The translations under genes were made by a program, and so were the position numbers. Source: an uncultured Clostridiaceae bacterium (lineage in GTDB: Bacteria; Bacillota; Clostridia; Lachnospirales; Lachnospiraceae). From it: DNA of 17,927 nucleotides. A model generated the notes under the pieces. That model was not told the origin of the DNA. It did not search any database and worked only from the letters and a program-made list of their open reading frames with translations. Below are positions 1 to 7,708 of the stretch, piece after piece. Location of the stretch: positions 1-17,927 of the forward strand of contig CATLIJ010000018.1 of assembly GCA_949948825.1 (NCBI GenBank), written 5' to 3'. Positions within the stretch are counted from its first letter, which is position 1. The number at the start of each line of letters is the position of its first letter.

Positions 1-753
1 GACCCGCTCCATACCGCCTACAATCAGCCTCTTCAGATACAGCTCCAGGGAAATCCGCAGCTTCACATCCTCATCCAAAGCATTATAATGGGTTTCAAAC
101 GGCCTTGCCGCCGCCCCGCCTGCATTGCTTACCAGCATAGGGGTCTCCACTTCCAGAAAGCCCTGGTTATCCAGGTAGCGGCGGATGCTGCTGATAATCT
201 TAGACCGCATGACAAAGGTCTTTTTTACCTCCTCATTCATGATCAGGTCTGTGTACCGCTGACGGTAACGCATATCGGTATTTGTCAGTCCATGATACTT
301 CTCTGGCAGAATCTGCAGGCTCTTGGACAGCAGAATCAGGGACTTGGCATGAACAGAAATCTCTCCCATTTTTGTGGTGAACACAATCCCCTTCACGCCC
401 ACAAGATCACCAATATCCATCTTTTTAAATTCTTTATAAGCTTCTTCTCCCAGATCATCTCTTGCCACATAACATTGAATGTTGCCTTTTAGATCCTGGA
501 CATTGCAAAAAGATGCCTTACCCATAACACGTTTGGACATCATCCGGCCAGCAATGGACACCTCTTTTCCTTCCCATTCCTCATAGTGTTCTTTTATATC
601 AGCACTGTGAATGGATACATCATATTTCGTAATCCGGAACGGGTCCTTTCCTGCTGCCTGAAGCTCCGCCAGCTTTTCACGGCGCACCTTTAAAAGCTGG
701 TTTAAGTCTGGCTCCTGGTTCTGTTTCTTCTGCTGATTCTGCTGTTCTCCCAT
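1..753 (-). CDS. lysS: Lysyl-tRNA synthetase, class II (N-terminal half, cut by window edge)
   Basis: This cytoplasmic enzyme charges tRNA-Lys with lysine using ATP. The frame stays open to base 1, giving 251 N-terminal residues of a protein normally about 500 or more long; this is truncation by the window, not a broken gene. Residues about 64-145 form the OB-fold anticodon-binding domain (VSIAGRMMSKR, KASFCNVQD). The class II catalytic domain begins near residue 160 (MRYRQRYTDL); motif 1 is FLEVETPM at 199-206 and the approach to motif 2 is ARPFETHYNALD followed by LELYLKRLIVGGMERV. ATG at 753 is chosen because AAGAGGAGCAGAGG lies directly upstream and the N-terminal tail (MGEQQNQQKKQNQ) is a typical charged extension. 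It follows greA by 50 bases with no terminator between, so the two are probably co-transcribed, as in many Clostridia. Identification is very secure. Confidence 0.96.
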   Translation of the reverse strand, partial: MGEQQNQQKKQNQEPDLNQLLKVRREKLAELQAAGKDPFRITKYDVSIHSADIKEHYEEWEGKEVSIAGRMMSKRVMGKASFCNVQDLKGNIQCYVARDDLGEEAYKEFKKMDIGDLVGVKGIVFTTKMGEISVHAKSLILLSKSLQILPEKYHGLTNTDMRYRQRYTDLIMNEEVKKTFVMRSKIISSIRRYLDNQGFLEVETPMLVSNAGGAAARPFETHYNALDEDVKLRISLELYLKRLIVGGMERV

Positions 754-803
754 CCTCTGCTCCTCTTTTCCCGGAAATATTATATGAAGGAACTGTCCTG
801 ATC

Positions 804-1295
804 TTAGGACACCCTTTGAATCTCCAGCACCTTGTACTGAATGGTTCCTGCCTGAGTCTCTACATCCACCACATCTCCTACCCTCTTACCAAGCAATGCC
901 TGACCAACCGGAGATTCATTGGAAATCTTGTTTTTCAGGCTGTTGGCCTCTGTGGAGCCTACAATCCGAAATTCCATCTCCTCATCAAAATCTACATCAT
1001 ATACCTTTACTTTACAGCCAATACTGATTTTATTTATATCAATCTCATCTTCATCAATGACTTCTGCATTTTTTAAAAGCTTTTCCAGCTCTTCAATCCG
1101 AAGCTCAATATCCCGCTGTTCATCCTTTGCTGCATCATACTCAGCATTCTCGGATAAATCCCCCTGCTCTCTTGCCTCTTTTATCTTCTGTGCAACCTCC
1201 CGTCTCCGGTTTACTTTCAGATCCTGCAGCTCATCTTCATACTGCTTCAAACCTGCATAAGTCAAAATATTTTTCTTTTCCGCCATGTTACTCAT
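804..1295 (-). CDS. greA: Transcription elongation factor GreA
   Basis: GreA enters the secondary channel of RNA polymerase and stimulates cleavage of backtracked transcripts. At 163 residues it has normal family length (about 158-165). The N-terminal coiled-coil hairpin spans about residues 11-80 and carries the acidic tip motif GDLSENAEYDAAKDEQ (45-60), including the Asp and Glu needed for cleavage; the C-terminal FKBP-like domain includes IVGSTEAN and SNESPVGQALLG. The chosen start is ATG 1295 (MSNMAEKK), because AAGGA lies 6 bases upstream. ATG 1286 (MAEKK) is nearly as plausible and matches the usual N-terminus of relatives. An in-frame GTG further up at 1340 lies in a leader hairpin and is less likely. 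The gene is served by the consensus promoter at 1491-1519 and a leader of about 190 bases that carries repeats. lysS follows closely. Confidence 0.96.
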   Translation of the reverse strand: MSNMAEKKNILTYAGLKQYEDELQDLKVNRRREVAQKIKEAREQGDLSENAEYDAAKDEQRDIELRIEELEKLLKNAEVIDEDEIDINKISIGCKVKVYDVDFDEEMEFRIVGSTEANSLKNKISNESPVGQALLGKRVGDVVDVETQAGTIQYKVLEIQRVS

Positions 1296-1325
1296 TTTCC
1301 TTCCTTTTTTACTACTCTGCATCAT

Positions 1326-1349
1326 GCCGGATTCATTCACTTATCCGGC
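1326..1349 (-). other. Leader hairpin upstream of the greA ribosome binding site
   Basis: A perfect 7-bp stem, GCCGGAT paired with ATCCGGC, with a 10-base loop lies about 15 bases upstream of the AAGGAAGG ribosome binding site of greA. It is not followed by a T-run, so it does not look like a terminator. A role in mRNA stability or translation is inference only. Confidence 0.45.
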
Positions 1350-1359
1350 CTCATAAAGG

Positions 1360-1490
1360 GCAGTCGCCAGCCCATGCAGGCATGGATTTGGCTCGTTGCA
1401 TTCCATGTCCCAGTGCGGCTTCGCCTCCCTGGGCTTCGGAGCAGTCGCCAAACCCATACAAGCATGGGTTTGGCTCGTTGCATTCCATGT
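1360..1490 (-). repeat. Two diverged 49/50-bp direct repeats with a 32-bp palindromic spacer in the greA leader
   Basis: The blocks at 1360-1408 and 1441-1490 match almost throughout (shared on the minus strand: ACATGGAATGCAACGAGCC, later GGCGACTGC) and differ by one base in length. Each contains a hairpin: the upstream one is perfect (CCAAACCCAT paired with ATGGGTTTGG), and the downstream one keeps TCCATG/CATGG with an imperfect base. The 32-base spacer (1409-1440) is itself a hairpin, CCCAG and CTGGG enclosing GGC-GAA-GCC. The array begins immediately after the -10 box of the promoter at 1491-1519, so nearly all of it should be transcribed as the greA leader. The pattern resembles REP/BIME-type intergenic repeats. 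I do not recognise the family by name. Confidence 0.75.
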
Positions 1491-1519
1491 ATTATATCCC
1501 AAACGTTTGTGGTTGTCAA
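1491..1519 (-). promoter_or_regulatory. Sigma-A promoter for greA-lysS
   Basis: On the minus strand, TTGACA (1519-1514) and TATAAT (1496-1491) are separated by exactly 17 bases. Both boxes are perfect consensus. Transcription should begin near 1484, inside the first leader repeat, about 190 bases upstream of greA. Confidence 0.88.
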
Positions 1520-1559
1520 GAATGTGAGACCATCAAAAACCACTGTTTTACAACATCTC

Positions 1560-1711
1560 GTAACAGTTCAGACGGCGGGGAAATTGACATGAATTTTGGG
1601 CGTCAAGCTCGCTTGTAAGCCAAAATTCATGTCAGTTTCCACATCGAATGGACATCTGATGCTTCTTGTCCGTCGAAGACGGGCAAGAAGATGCCCCGTC
1701 TGAACTGTTAC
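1560..1711 (+). repeat. 152-bp structured intergenic element, copy 1 (at the dusB 3' end)
   Basis: The ends are a perfect 16-bp inverted repeat, GTAACAGTTCAGACGG at the left and its complement at the right. Inside are three hairpins. The first is a 21-bp stem (1578-1598 with 1619-1639, one G-U pair) around a conserved loop containing GTCAAGCTCGCTTGTAAG. The second is a small CATC/GATG arm. The third is a 13-bp stem, CTTCTTGTCCGTC paired with GACGGGCAAGAAG across a GAA loop. The right end overlaps the dusB stop codon by four bases. An 11-bp direct repeat, TTACAACATCT, lies at 1548-1558 and 1708-1718, a candidate target duplication. The element contains no credible protein-coding frame. Two relatives occur in this window at 7709-7858 and 11335-11485. 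Confidence 0.85.
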
Positions 1712-2664
1712 AACATCTGTAACAGCTTTTCCAGCTCTTCCATGGTCTCCACCTGATTGCATTGCCTCCGCACTGCAGCGGAATGGGGCAGGCCTGCTGT
1801 ATACCAGGCAATGTGCTTGCGCATCTCCTTTATGCCCATGTTTTCTCCCTTCAGCTGAACCTGCATCTGTGCATGGCGCAGGATCATTTTTCGGATGTGT
1901 TCTCTGTCCGGTTCTGACAGAAGCTCTCCGGTATCCAGATAGTGCTGCACTCTCTTAAATATCCAGGGATTTCCTCTTGCCCCCCGGCCGATCATAAGAC
2001 CATCACAGCCCGTCTCCTCTAGCATTCGTTTGGCATCCTGAGGGGTAAAAATATCCCCATTGCCAATTACCGGAATCCTGATTGCCTCTTTCACCTGACG
2101 GAGAATTTCCCAGTCAGCCTTTCCTGAATAAAACTGCTGACGGGTTCTTCCATGAACTGCTACTGCCGCAGCCCCGCAATATTCCGCAATTTTTCCAATC
2201 TCCACAGCATTGACCTGCTGATCGTCAAAGCCCTTGCGGAATTTCACTGTAACTGGCTTTTTTACCTTTCTTGTCAGTGCTGATAAAAGCTTCTCTGCCA
2301 GCTTTGGATTCCTCATCAGTGCGGAGCCTTCTCCATTGTTTACCACCTTTGGAACCGGACATCCCATATTAATATCAATAAAATCAAAAGGCCCCTCCTC
2401 AATCCGCGCCGCCATCTCGCTGACAATCTCCGGATCTGAACCAAACAACTGCACTGCAATGGGACGTTCCCTGGGTTCCACCCGCAAAAGCTCCTTTGTA
2501 TTTTTATTATTGTATAAAATAGCCTTAGCGCTGACCATCTCTGTATACAACAATCCGCATCCCTGCTCCCGGCACAGCAGACGAAACGGCTGATCTGTGA
2601 CTCCAGCCATAGGCGCCAGAATCAGATTGTTCTTAAGCGCTACCTTACCGATCTGCAGCTTCAT
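1708..2664 (-). CDS. dusB: tRNA-dihydrouridine synthase, DusB family
   Basis: This FMN-dependent enzyme reduces uridines to dihydrouridine in the D-loop of tRNA using NADPH. The 318-residue length is normal. The FMN-binding TIM barrel begins with LAPMAGVTD (16-24); the catalytic cysteine is C102 in NMGCPVPKVV; the phosphate- and tRNA-contact motif VHGRTR is at 170-175; GNGDI (201-205) and IGRGARGNPW (225-234) complete the FMN site. ATG 2664 has AAAGAGG a few bases upstream. It overlaps the end of the preceding DUF6145-like gene by 20 bases, implying translational coupling. The last codons and stop lie in an 11-bp direct repeat next to structured element copy 1, so the 3' end appears to have been an insertion site that left the protein intact. 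The clade (B versus C) is inferred from the conserved position next to greA and lysS in Clostridia. Confidence 0.94.
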   Translation of the reverse strand: MKLQIGKVALKNNLILAPMAGVTDQPFRLLCREQGCGLLYTEMVSAKAILYNNKNTKELLRVEPRERPIAVQLFGSDPEIVSEMAARIEEGPFDFIDINMGCPVPKVVNNGEGSALMRNPKLAEKLLSALTRKVKKPVTVKFRKGFDDQQVNAVEIGKIAEYCGAAAVAVHGRTRQQFYSGKADWEILRQVKEAIRIPVIGNGDIFTPQDAKRMLEETGCDGLMIGRGARGNPWIFKRVQHYLDTGELLSEPDREHIRKMILRHAQMQVQLKGENMGIKEMRKHIAWYTAGLPHSAAVRRQCNQVETMEELEKLLQML

Positions 2665-2992
2665 TTTTTCCTCTTTCCTGACACACCTGCCTCAGAAACA
2701 CCATCTTATAGTACAGCTCCAGCTCCTCCAACAGCTTCCTTTTTTCCTCTCTGTACTGCTTGATTTTCAGGTCTGCCCCAATCTCGTCATAGTATCCGTC
2801 ATATTCTGACGTTATATGCTTAAACTGCAGGCTTCCGTCTTCCTCATACTCCATCGTCAGAATACCGCCGCACTCTTCTGTAAACCACACACACATTACC
2901 TGCAGCTCCCGGCGTACTGCCTCTGGCAGGCTGGAAAAAGCTTCATTAAAATAATATTTCCTGTCATATCCATTAGAACCACAAAGTACCAT
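2645..2992 (-). CDS. Small conserved protein, DUF6145-like
   Basis: This is a 115-residue acidic protein with no signal peptide or membrane segment. The N-terminal part (VLCGSNGYDRKYYFNEAF, then LPEAVRRELQVMCVWFTEECGGILTMEYEEDGSL) looks like a compact alpha/beta domain. The C-terminal part from about residue 74 (LKIKQYREEKRKLLEELELYYKMVFL) is a charged helix, possibly coiled coil. The pattern resembles the uncharacterised Lachnospiraceae family DUF6145; this is from memory, not a search. ATG 2992 is preceded by AAGGAGG with ideal spacing. Its 3' end overlaps the dusB start by 20 bases, so the two are made together. Function is unknown; a link to tRNA modification is suggested only by the overlap. 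Confidence 0.85.
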   Translation of the reverse strand: MVLCGSNGYDRKYYFNEAFSSLPEAVRRELQVMCVWFTEECGGILTMEYEEDGSLQFKHITSEYDGYYDEIGADLKIKQYREEKRKLLEELELYYKMVFLRQVCQERGKNEAADR

Positions 2993-3018
2993 GACTTCCT
3001 CCTTGCTTCAGACAGCAA

Positions 3019-3055
3019 ATACCCGGCAGTCCGTTCTGCCCGAACTGCCGGGTAT
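3019..3055 (-). terminator. Strong hairpin between pfkA and the DUF6145-like gene, possible weak terminator
   Basis: A perfect 12-bp stem (ATACCCGGCAGT paired with ACTGCCGGGTAT) with a 13-base loop lies 40 bases past the pfkA stop. On the minus strand the bases after the stem are TTGCTGTCTG, a poor T-run, so termination may be partial. It also sits just upstream of the AAGGAGG site of the next gene and could instead protect or attenuate the downstream message. Confidence 0.5.
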
Positions 3056-3095
3056 CTATTGTTTCAAAAAACGAATCCTTTTGACGGGCAGTTCC

Positions 3096-4070
3096 CTACC
3101 GCACCAAAAGCTTGCAAATCTCAAACTGGTCCTCTGGAATATCCTTCTTCATCTGAAGAGCCTCCTGAATATCAAAATCCACATACTCTCCATTCTTATA
3201 AGCCACTACCCGGTTGGTCTTGCCCTCGGAAAGAAGCATAGCTGCCTTTGCACCCATAATGGACGCATATACCCGGTCCTTACAGGTAGGCGTACCGCCC
3301 CGCTGCATGTGTCCCAAGATGGTGGCTCTGGTCTCTACTCCGGTGGCTGCCTCGATCCGCCGCGCCATGGAGGTGGAATGTCCGATACCCTCTGCATTGA
3401 TAATAATATTGTGCTTCTTTCCCTGCTTCCGGTTGGCAATAATCCGGTTAATCAGCACCTGCTCGTTGCCGTCATACCGCTCAGGCAGCAGCACATCCTC
3501 CGCACCGTTGGCAAAGCCGCACCACAGCGCAATATAACCCGCATTCCGCCCCATAACCTCAATAATGCTGCATCGCTCATGGGAGGTGGAGGTATCCCGC
3601 ACCCGGTCAATGGCCTCCATGGCCGTGTTCACTGCTGTATCAAAGCCAATGGTATAATCACTGCATGCCACATCCAGGTCAATGGTTCCCGGCACTCCGA
3701 TGGTATTGATGCCCAGGGCCGCTAACTTCCCGGCTCCCCGGAACGAACCGTCCCCGCCAATGACCACCATGCCGTCAATTCCGTGCTTCTCACAAATCTT
3801 CGCTCCCAGCTCCTGCCCCTCCGGGGTCATAAACTCCATACATCTGGCTGTATACAGAATCGTGCCGCCCCTGTAAATAATGTTGGACACGCTGGAGCTC
3901 TTCAAATCCACGATCTCCTCCTGCAGAAGCCCCGCATACCCGCGCATGATTCCCTTGACATTCATTCCCAGGTTCAAAGCGGTCCGGACCACTGCGCGGA
4001 TAGCAGCATTCATGCCCGGTGCATCTCCTCCGCTGGTAAGAACGCCTATTGTCTTAATCTCTTTTGCCAT
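3096..4070 (-). CDS. pfkA: ATP-dependent 6-phosphofructokinase
   Basis: PfkA phosphorylates fructose 6-phosphate to fructose 1,6-bisphosphate, the committed step of glycolysis. The 324-residue length matches bacterial PfkA (about 320). Motifs: nucleotide-site TSGGDAPGMNAAIR (12-25); IGGDGS (104-109), with Gly at the position that separates ATP from pyrophosphate enzymes; PGTIDLD (127-133), holding the catalytic Asp131 and a second Asp133; MGRNAGYIA (173-181) and GHMQRGG for substrate binding. Leu132 sits where the well-known enzymes have Asn (PGTIDND). ATG 4070 has GGAGG eight bases upstream. It follows dnaE with a 131-base gap holding a possible weak promoter, and it precedes the DUF6145-like gene and dusB. 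Confidence 0.96.
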   Translation of the reverse strand: MAKEIKTIGVLTSGGDAPGMNAAIRAVVRTALNLGMNVKGIMRGYAGLLQEEIVDLKSSSVSNIIYRGGTILYTARCMEFMTPEGQELGAKICEKHGIDGMVVIGGDGSFRGAGKLAALGINTIGVPGTIDLDVACSDYTIGFDTAVNTAMEAIDRVRDTSTSHERCSIIEVMGRNAGYIALWCGFANGAEDVLLPERYDGNEQVLINRIIANRKQGKKHNIIINAEGIGHSTSMARRIEAATGVETRATILGHMQRGGTPTCKDRVYASIMGAKAAMLLSEGKTNRVVAYKNGEYVDFDIQEALQMKKDIPEDQFEICKLLVR

Positions 4071-4115
4071 AACCTGCTCCTCCTATATATCCCGCGCCTT
4101 TCCGGCGTTGGTCTG

Positions 4116-4144
4116 CATATATAACCTTCCCTTTTCACAGTAAA
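4116..4144 (-). promoter_or_regulatory. Possible weak promoter for pfkA
   Basis: On the minus strand TTTACT (4144-4139) and TATATG (4121-4116) are 17 bases apart, each matching four of six consensus positions. It is the best candidate in the 131-base dnaE-pfkA gap. I see no intrinsic terminator there, so pfkA may also be reached by read-through from dnaE. Confidence 0.35.
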
Positions 4145-4201
4145 CCTTCCTGCGCCCAACTGCGGGCACACTACCATACACCCCATTTTAAATCATTTTC
4201 T

Positions 4202-7200
4202 TTATCTTTTCAATCCCTTTTCCACAAGTTTGACATTATTCTCACCAATTACCGGATAAAGGCGTTCCATTGTTGTTCTATTTGCACATACTTTCCAATT
4301 GGCAGGCAGAATTTTCTTTGCCCTTTCCTTCTCCAGATAGATAATCACAGTATCCGAGCCCTCCTGCAGCTTAAGAATTTCCATCACCTGCTTCTGCTTC
4401 TGGTCATATTCTGCCTTGTCCCCAAACTTCAGCCACAGCTCCCTTGGCAGGGAATCAAAAGGAATTACCTGCTCTAATATCAGCTTTCCGGCTGTGTCGT
4501 CCCCAATGGAAGCCCGCCCCCGGACAAACACTTTGGACTCCTCAATCAAAAGATCCCGTTTCGTCTCATAATCTCTGGGAAATACAAGGGCCTCCACAGT
4601 CCCCACCACATCCTCAATGGTCACAAAAGCCATCATCTTCCCTGTTTTGGTGGTCTTTACCACCTTGTTGGTAATCATTCCTCCCACTGTCACATGGGCT
4701 CCGTCCGTCAAAATGGCCTTGCCCGTCTCCTCATCCACCATAAAATCCGTGGTCCGGGCCGTGATGCTGTTTTTCCACAAATCCATGTACTCATCCAGGG
4801 GATGGCCGCTGACATACACTCCCAGAATATCCTTCTCAAAAGCCAGAAGTTCCTCCTTGGGAAATTCCTCCACCTCCGGCATGCGGATCTGGTGACGCCG
4901 CTTTTCCTCCTCCCCCACAAAATCAAACAGGCTCATCTGGCCCGCCAGCATATTTTTCCGCTCCTTGTTCTTCTGCTCCAAAAGCTCCGGCGCAATCATG
5001 GCCTTCTGACGCCGGTTTCCAGGAAGGGTGTCCATGGCTCCTGACTTAATAAAATTCTCCACAGTACGCTTATTCACTTCCTTGCCGCTGATCCGCTCTA
5101 CAAAGTCATCTAAGGATGTGTAAGGCCCATGGTTCTCCCTCTCCTTTATAATGGCATCCACCACACTCCTGCCCACGCTCTTAATGGCAGAAAGCCCATA
5201 GCGAATCCCGTCCCCTGCCACAGAAAATCCGCTCTGCCCCTCATTGATATCCGGAGGCTGAATGGGAATCCCCATCTGGCGGCAGCTTAAAATGTACTCT
5301 GCCACCTTATTATTGTTGTCCATCACAGAAGTCATCAGAGCAGCCATAAACTCCTTCGGATAATAATATTTCAGATAAGCTGTCTGAACTGCCACCACTG
5401 CATAGCAGGCTGCATGGGACTTGTTAAAAGCATATCTGGCAAAATCAATCATCTCATCATAAATATGATTTGCCGTCTTTTCATCAATGCCATTGGCAAT
5501 ACACCCGGCCACTCCCTCCTCAGGATTACCGTACACAAAGTTTCTCCGCTCCTTTTCCATAACAGAAGCCTTTTTCTTTGACATGGCGCGGCGCACCAGA
5601 TCGCTCCTGCCCATGGTATATCCGGCCAAATCCCGCACAATCTGCATCACCTGCTCCTGATATACAATACACCCATAGGTAGTCTTTAAAATCGGCTCCA
5701 GCCCCGGACAGTCATAAGCAATCCGGGATTTGCCGTTTTTGCCCTTTAAATACTTGGGAATAAAGTCCATGGGACCTGGGCGGTAAAGGGCAACCCCGGC
5801 AATGATGTCCTCCAGATTCTCCGGCTTAAGCTCCTTCATAAAATTCTTCATGCCAGAGCTTTCTAACTGGAACACCCCATCGCACTTTCCGGTTGCAATG
5901 GATGCCATCACTTCCTTGTCATTAAAATCAATATTTCCCATATCCAGATGAATGCCGTAATTCTCCTCCACCTGTTTTGCCGCGTTCTGAATAACAGTCA
6001 GAGTCCGAAGCCCCAGAAAATCCATTTTCAAAAGCCCCAGCTCCTCTAAGGTAGTCATGGTAAACTGGGTGGTAATGGTTCCGTCCTGGGCCCTGGAGAG
6101 AGGCACAAACTCATCCATGGCCCGCTGGCCGATCACCACTCCTGCTGCATGCATGGAGGTATGGCGGGGCAGCCCTTCCAGACGTTTTGCCATATCAATC
6201 AGATATTTAATCTCATCATCCCCCTGATACGCCTCCCGCAGCTCAGGATTCTGCCGCAGCGCTTTGTCCAGAGTCATTCCCAGATCCCCAGGGATCATCT
6301 TGGCTATGGCGTCACAGCGGGCATAGGGCATGTCCAGCACCCGCCCCACATCCCGGACCACGCCCTTGGCCGCCAGAGTACCAAAGGTGACAATCTGCAC
6401 CACCTGATCCTTGCCATACTTCTCCACCACATAATCAATAACCTCCTGCCGCCGTTCAAAGCAGAAGTCAATATCAATATCCGGCATGGACACCCGTTCC
6501 GGATTCAGAAAACGCTCAAAGAGAAGGTTATAGCGAATCGGGTCAATATCCGTAATCTCCAGGCAGTAAGCCACAATGCTTCCTGCTGCTGACCCTCTCC
6601 CCGGACCCACCATAATCTCATGGGACCGGGCAAAATGGATAAAATCCCACACAATCAAAAAATAATCCACATATCCCATATTGCGGATTACATCCAGCTC
6701 ATACAAAAGTCGCTCCCGAAGAGTTCCGTCATCCTCTGGGTACCGCTTTGCCATTCCGTCCATACAAAGCTTATTCAGATATCCCCAGGAATCATATCCC
6801 TCTGGCACATCATACCGGGGCAGCTTTAAGACGCCGAACTCAATCTCCACATTACAGCGCTCTGCAATCTTATGAGTGTTGTCAATGGCCTCCGAAGCAT
6901 AGGAAAACAGCTCCCGCATCTCTTCCTCAGACTTGCAGTAATACTGGCCTCCCTCATACCGCATCCGGTTCTCATCCGCAACCTTTTTTCCGGTCTGGAT
7001 GCACAGAAGAATGTCATGGGCCGCTGCATCCTTTTCAAACGTATAATGAATGTCATTGGTAGCCACCAGATCAATCCCAATCTCACGGCTCATGCGCAAA
7101 AGCCCCTGGTCCACTGTCCTCTGAGCCGGAATCCCATGATCCTGCAGCTCCAGAAAAAAGTTCCCTTTTCCAAAAATATCCTGATAATGAAGAGCTGCCT

Positions 7201-7669
7201 TTTTTGCCTCCTCGTACATGCCCCTCGCCAGATACCGCTGTACTTCTCCCGCCAGACACGCGCTCAAAGCAATAATCCCCTCATGGTAGGTTTCCAGCAC
7301 CTCATAATCCACCCTGGGCTTATAATAAAATCCATCCAGAAATCCCTTTGACACGATCTTCATCAAATTCTGGTATCCCTGGTTGTTTTCTGCCAGAAGC
7401 ACCAGATGATAGTACCGATCCTCCCCTGTTCCGGTCTCCCGGTCAAAACGGGACCCGGGAGCCACATAGACCTCACAGCCAATAATCGGTTTGATTCCCA
7501 CTTCCCTGGCCGCCCGGTAAAAGTCAATCACACCATACATCACCCCATGGTCTGTAATTGCCATGCTGTCCATCCCTAAATCCTTCGCACACTGCACCAG
7601 CTCATGAATCTTACAGGAACCATCCAACAGACTGTACTCAGTATGCACATGCAAATGTGTAAAAGCCAC
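4202..7669 (-). CDS. dnaE: DNA polymerase III alpha subunit, DnaE type
   Basis: This is a replicative DNA polymerase of the C family; Clostridia normally also carry PolC. The 1155-residue length is normal. An N-terminal PHP domain (about 2-205) keeps likely metal ligands H7 and H9 (HLHVHTEYS), D40-H41 (ITDHG), E66 and D206-H208 (NDIHY). The polymerase core has GPGRGSAAGS (355-364), PDIDIDF with catalytic D397 and D399, and KMDFLGLRTL with D550. Then come helix-hairpin-helix sequence (EVNKRTVENFIKSGAMDTL) and an OB fold (VTVGGMITNKVVKTTKTGK). The start is GTG 7669, with AAGGAGG five bases upstream. The frame stays open to 7822, but that extension lies in a repeat element, begins with TTG and lacks a ribosome binding site. 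Transcription probably starts at the promoter at 7956-7984. Confidence 0.97.
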   Translation of the reverse strand: MAFTHLHVHTEYSLLDGSCKIHELVQCAKDLGMDSMAITDHGVMYGVIDFYRAAREVGIKPIIGCEVYVAPGSRFDRETGTGEDRYYHLVLLAENNQGYQNLMKIVSKGFLDGFYYKPRVDYEVLETYHEGIIALSACLAGEVQRYLARGMYEEAKKAALHYQDIFGKGNFFLELQDHGIPAQRTVDQGLLRMSREIGIDLVATNDIHYTFEKDAAAHDILLCIQTGKKVADENRMRYEGGQYYCKSEEEMRELFSYASEAIDNTHKIAERCNVEIEFGVLKLPRYDVPEGYDSWGYLNKLCMDGMAKRYPEDDGTLRERLLYELDVIRNMGYVDYFLIVWDFIHFARSHEIMVGPGRGSAAGSIVAYCLEITDIDPIRYNLLFERFLNPERVSMPDIDIDFCFERRQEVIDYVVEKYGKDQVVQIVTFGTLAAKGVVRDVGRVLDMPYARCDAIAKMIPGDLGMTLDKALRQNPELREAYQGDDEIKYLIDMAKRLEGLPRHTSMHAAGVVIGQRAMDEFVPLSRAQDGTITTQFTMTTLEELGLLKMDFLGLRTLTVIQNAAKQVEENYGIHLDMGNIDFNDKEVMASIATGKCDGVFQLESSGMKNFMKELKPENLEDIIAGVALYRPGPMDFIPKYLKGKNGKSRIAYDCPGLEPILKTTYGCIVYQEQVMQIVRDLAGYTMGRSDLVRRAMSKKKASVMEKERRNFVYGNPEEGVAGCIANGIDEKTANHIYDEMIDFARYAFNKSHAACYAVVAVQTAYLKYYYPKEFMAALMTSVMDNNNKVAEYILSCRQMGIPIQPPDINEGQSGFSVAGDGIRYGLSAIKSVGRSVVDAIIKERENHGPYTSLDDFVERISGKEVNKRTVENFIKSGAMDTLPGNRRQKAMIAPELLEQKNKERKNMLAGQMSLFDFVGEEEKRRHQIRMPEVEEFPKEELLAFEKDILGVYVSGHPLDEYMDLWKNSITARTTDFMVDEETGKAILTDGAHVTVGGMITNKVVKTTKTGKMMAFVTIEDVVGTVEALVFPRDYETKRDLLIEESKVFVRGRASIGDDTAGKLILEQVIPFDSLPRELWLKFGDKAEYDQKQKQVMEILKLQEGSDTVIIYLEKERAKKILPANWKVCANRTTMERLYPVIGENNVKLVEKGLKR

Positions 7670-7708
7670 GACTACCTCCTTTCTTCTCCATGCTGAACCA
7701 AAAAATTC

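Noticed and set aside
88..492. Open frame of 134 codons on the plus strand at the left end.
   Set aside because: It lies wholly opposite lysS, which has strong protein identity. The plus-strand product has no recognisable motif or ribosome binding site.
1360..1490. Possible CRISPR array because of repeat-spacer-repeat spacing.
   Set aside because: There are only two repeats of about 50 bp, they are diverged, the spacer is itself palindromic, and no cas genes are present. It fits a REP-like array.
1337..1543. Open frames on either strand through the greA leader repeats.
   Set aside because: They arise from the repeat sequence, overlap a consensus promoter and lack conserved protein features.
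1560..1711. Element copy 1 as the transcription terminator of dusB.
   Set aside because: Its hairpins are not followed by T-runs on the minus strand. It might still slow polymerase or protect the 3' end, but it is not a typical intrinsic terminator.
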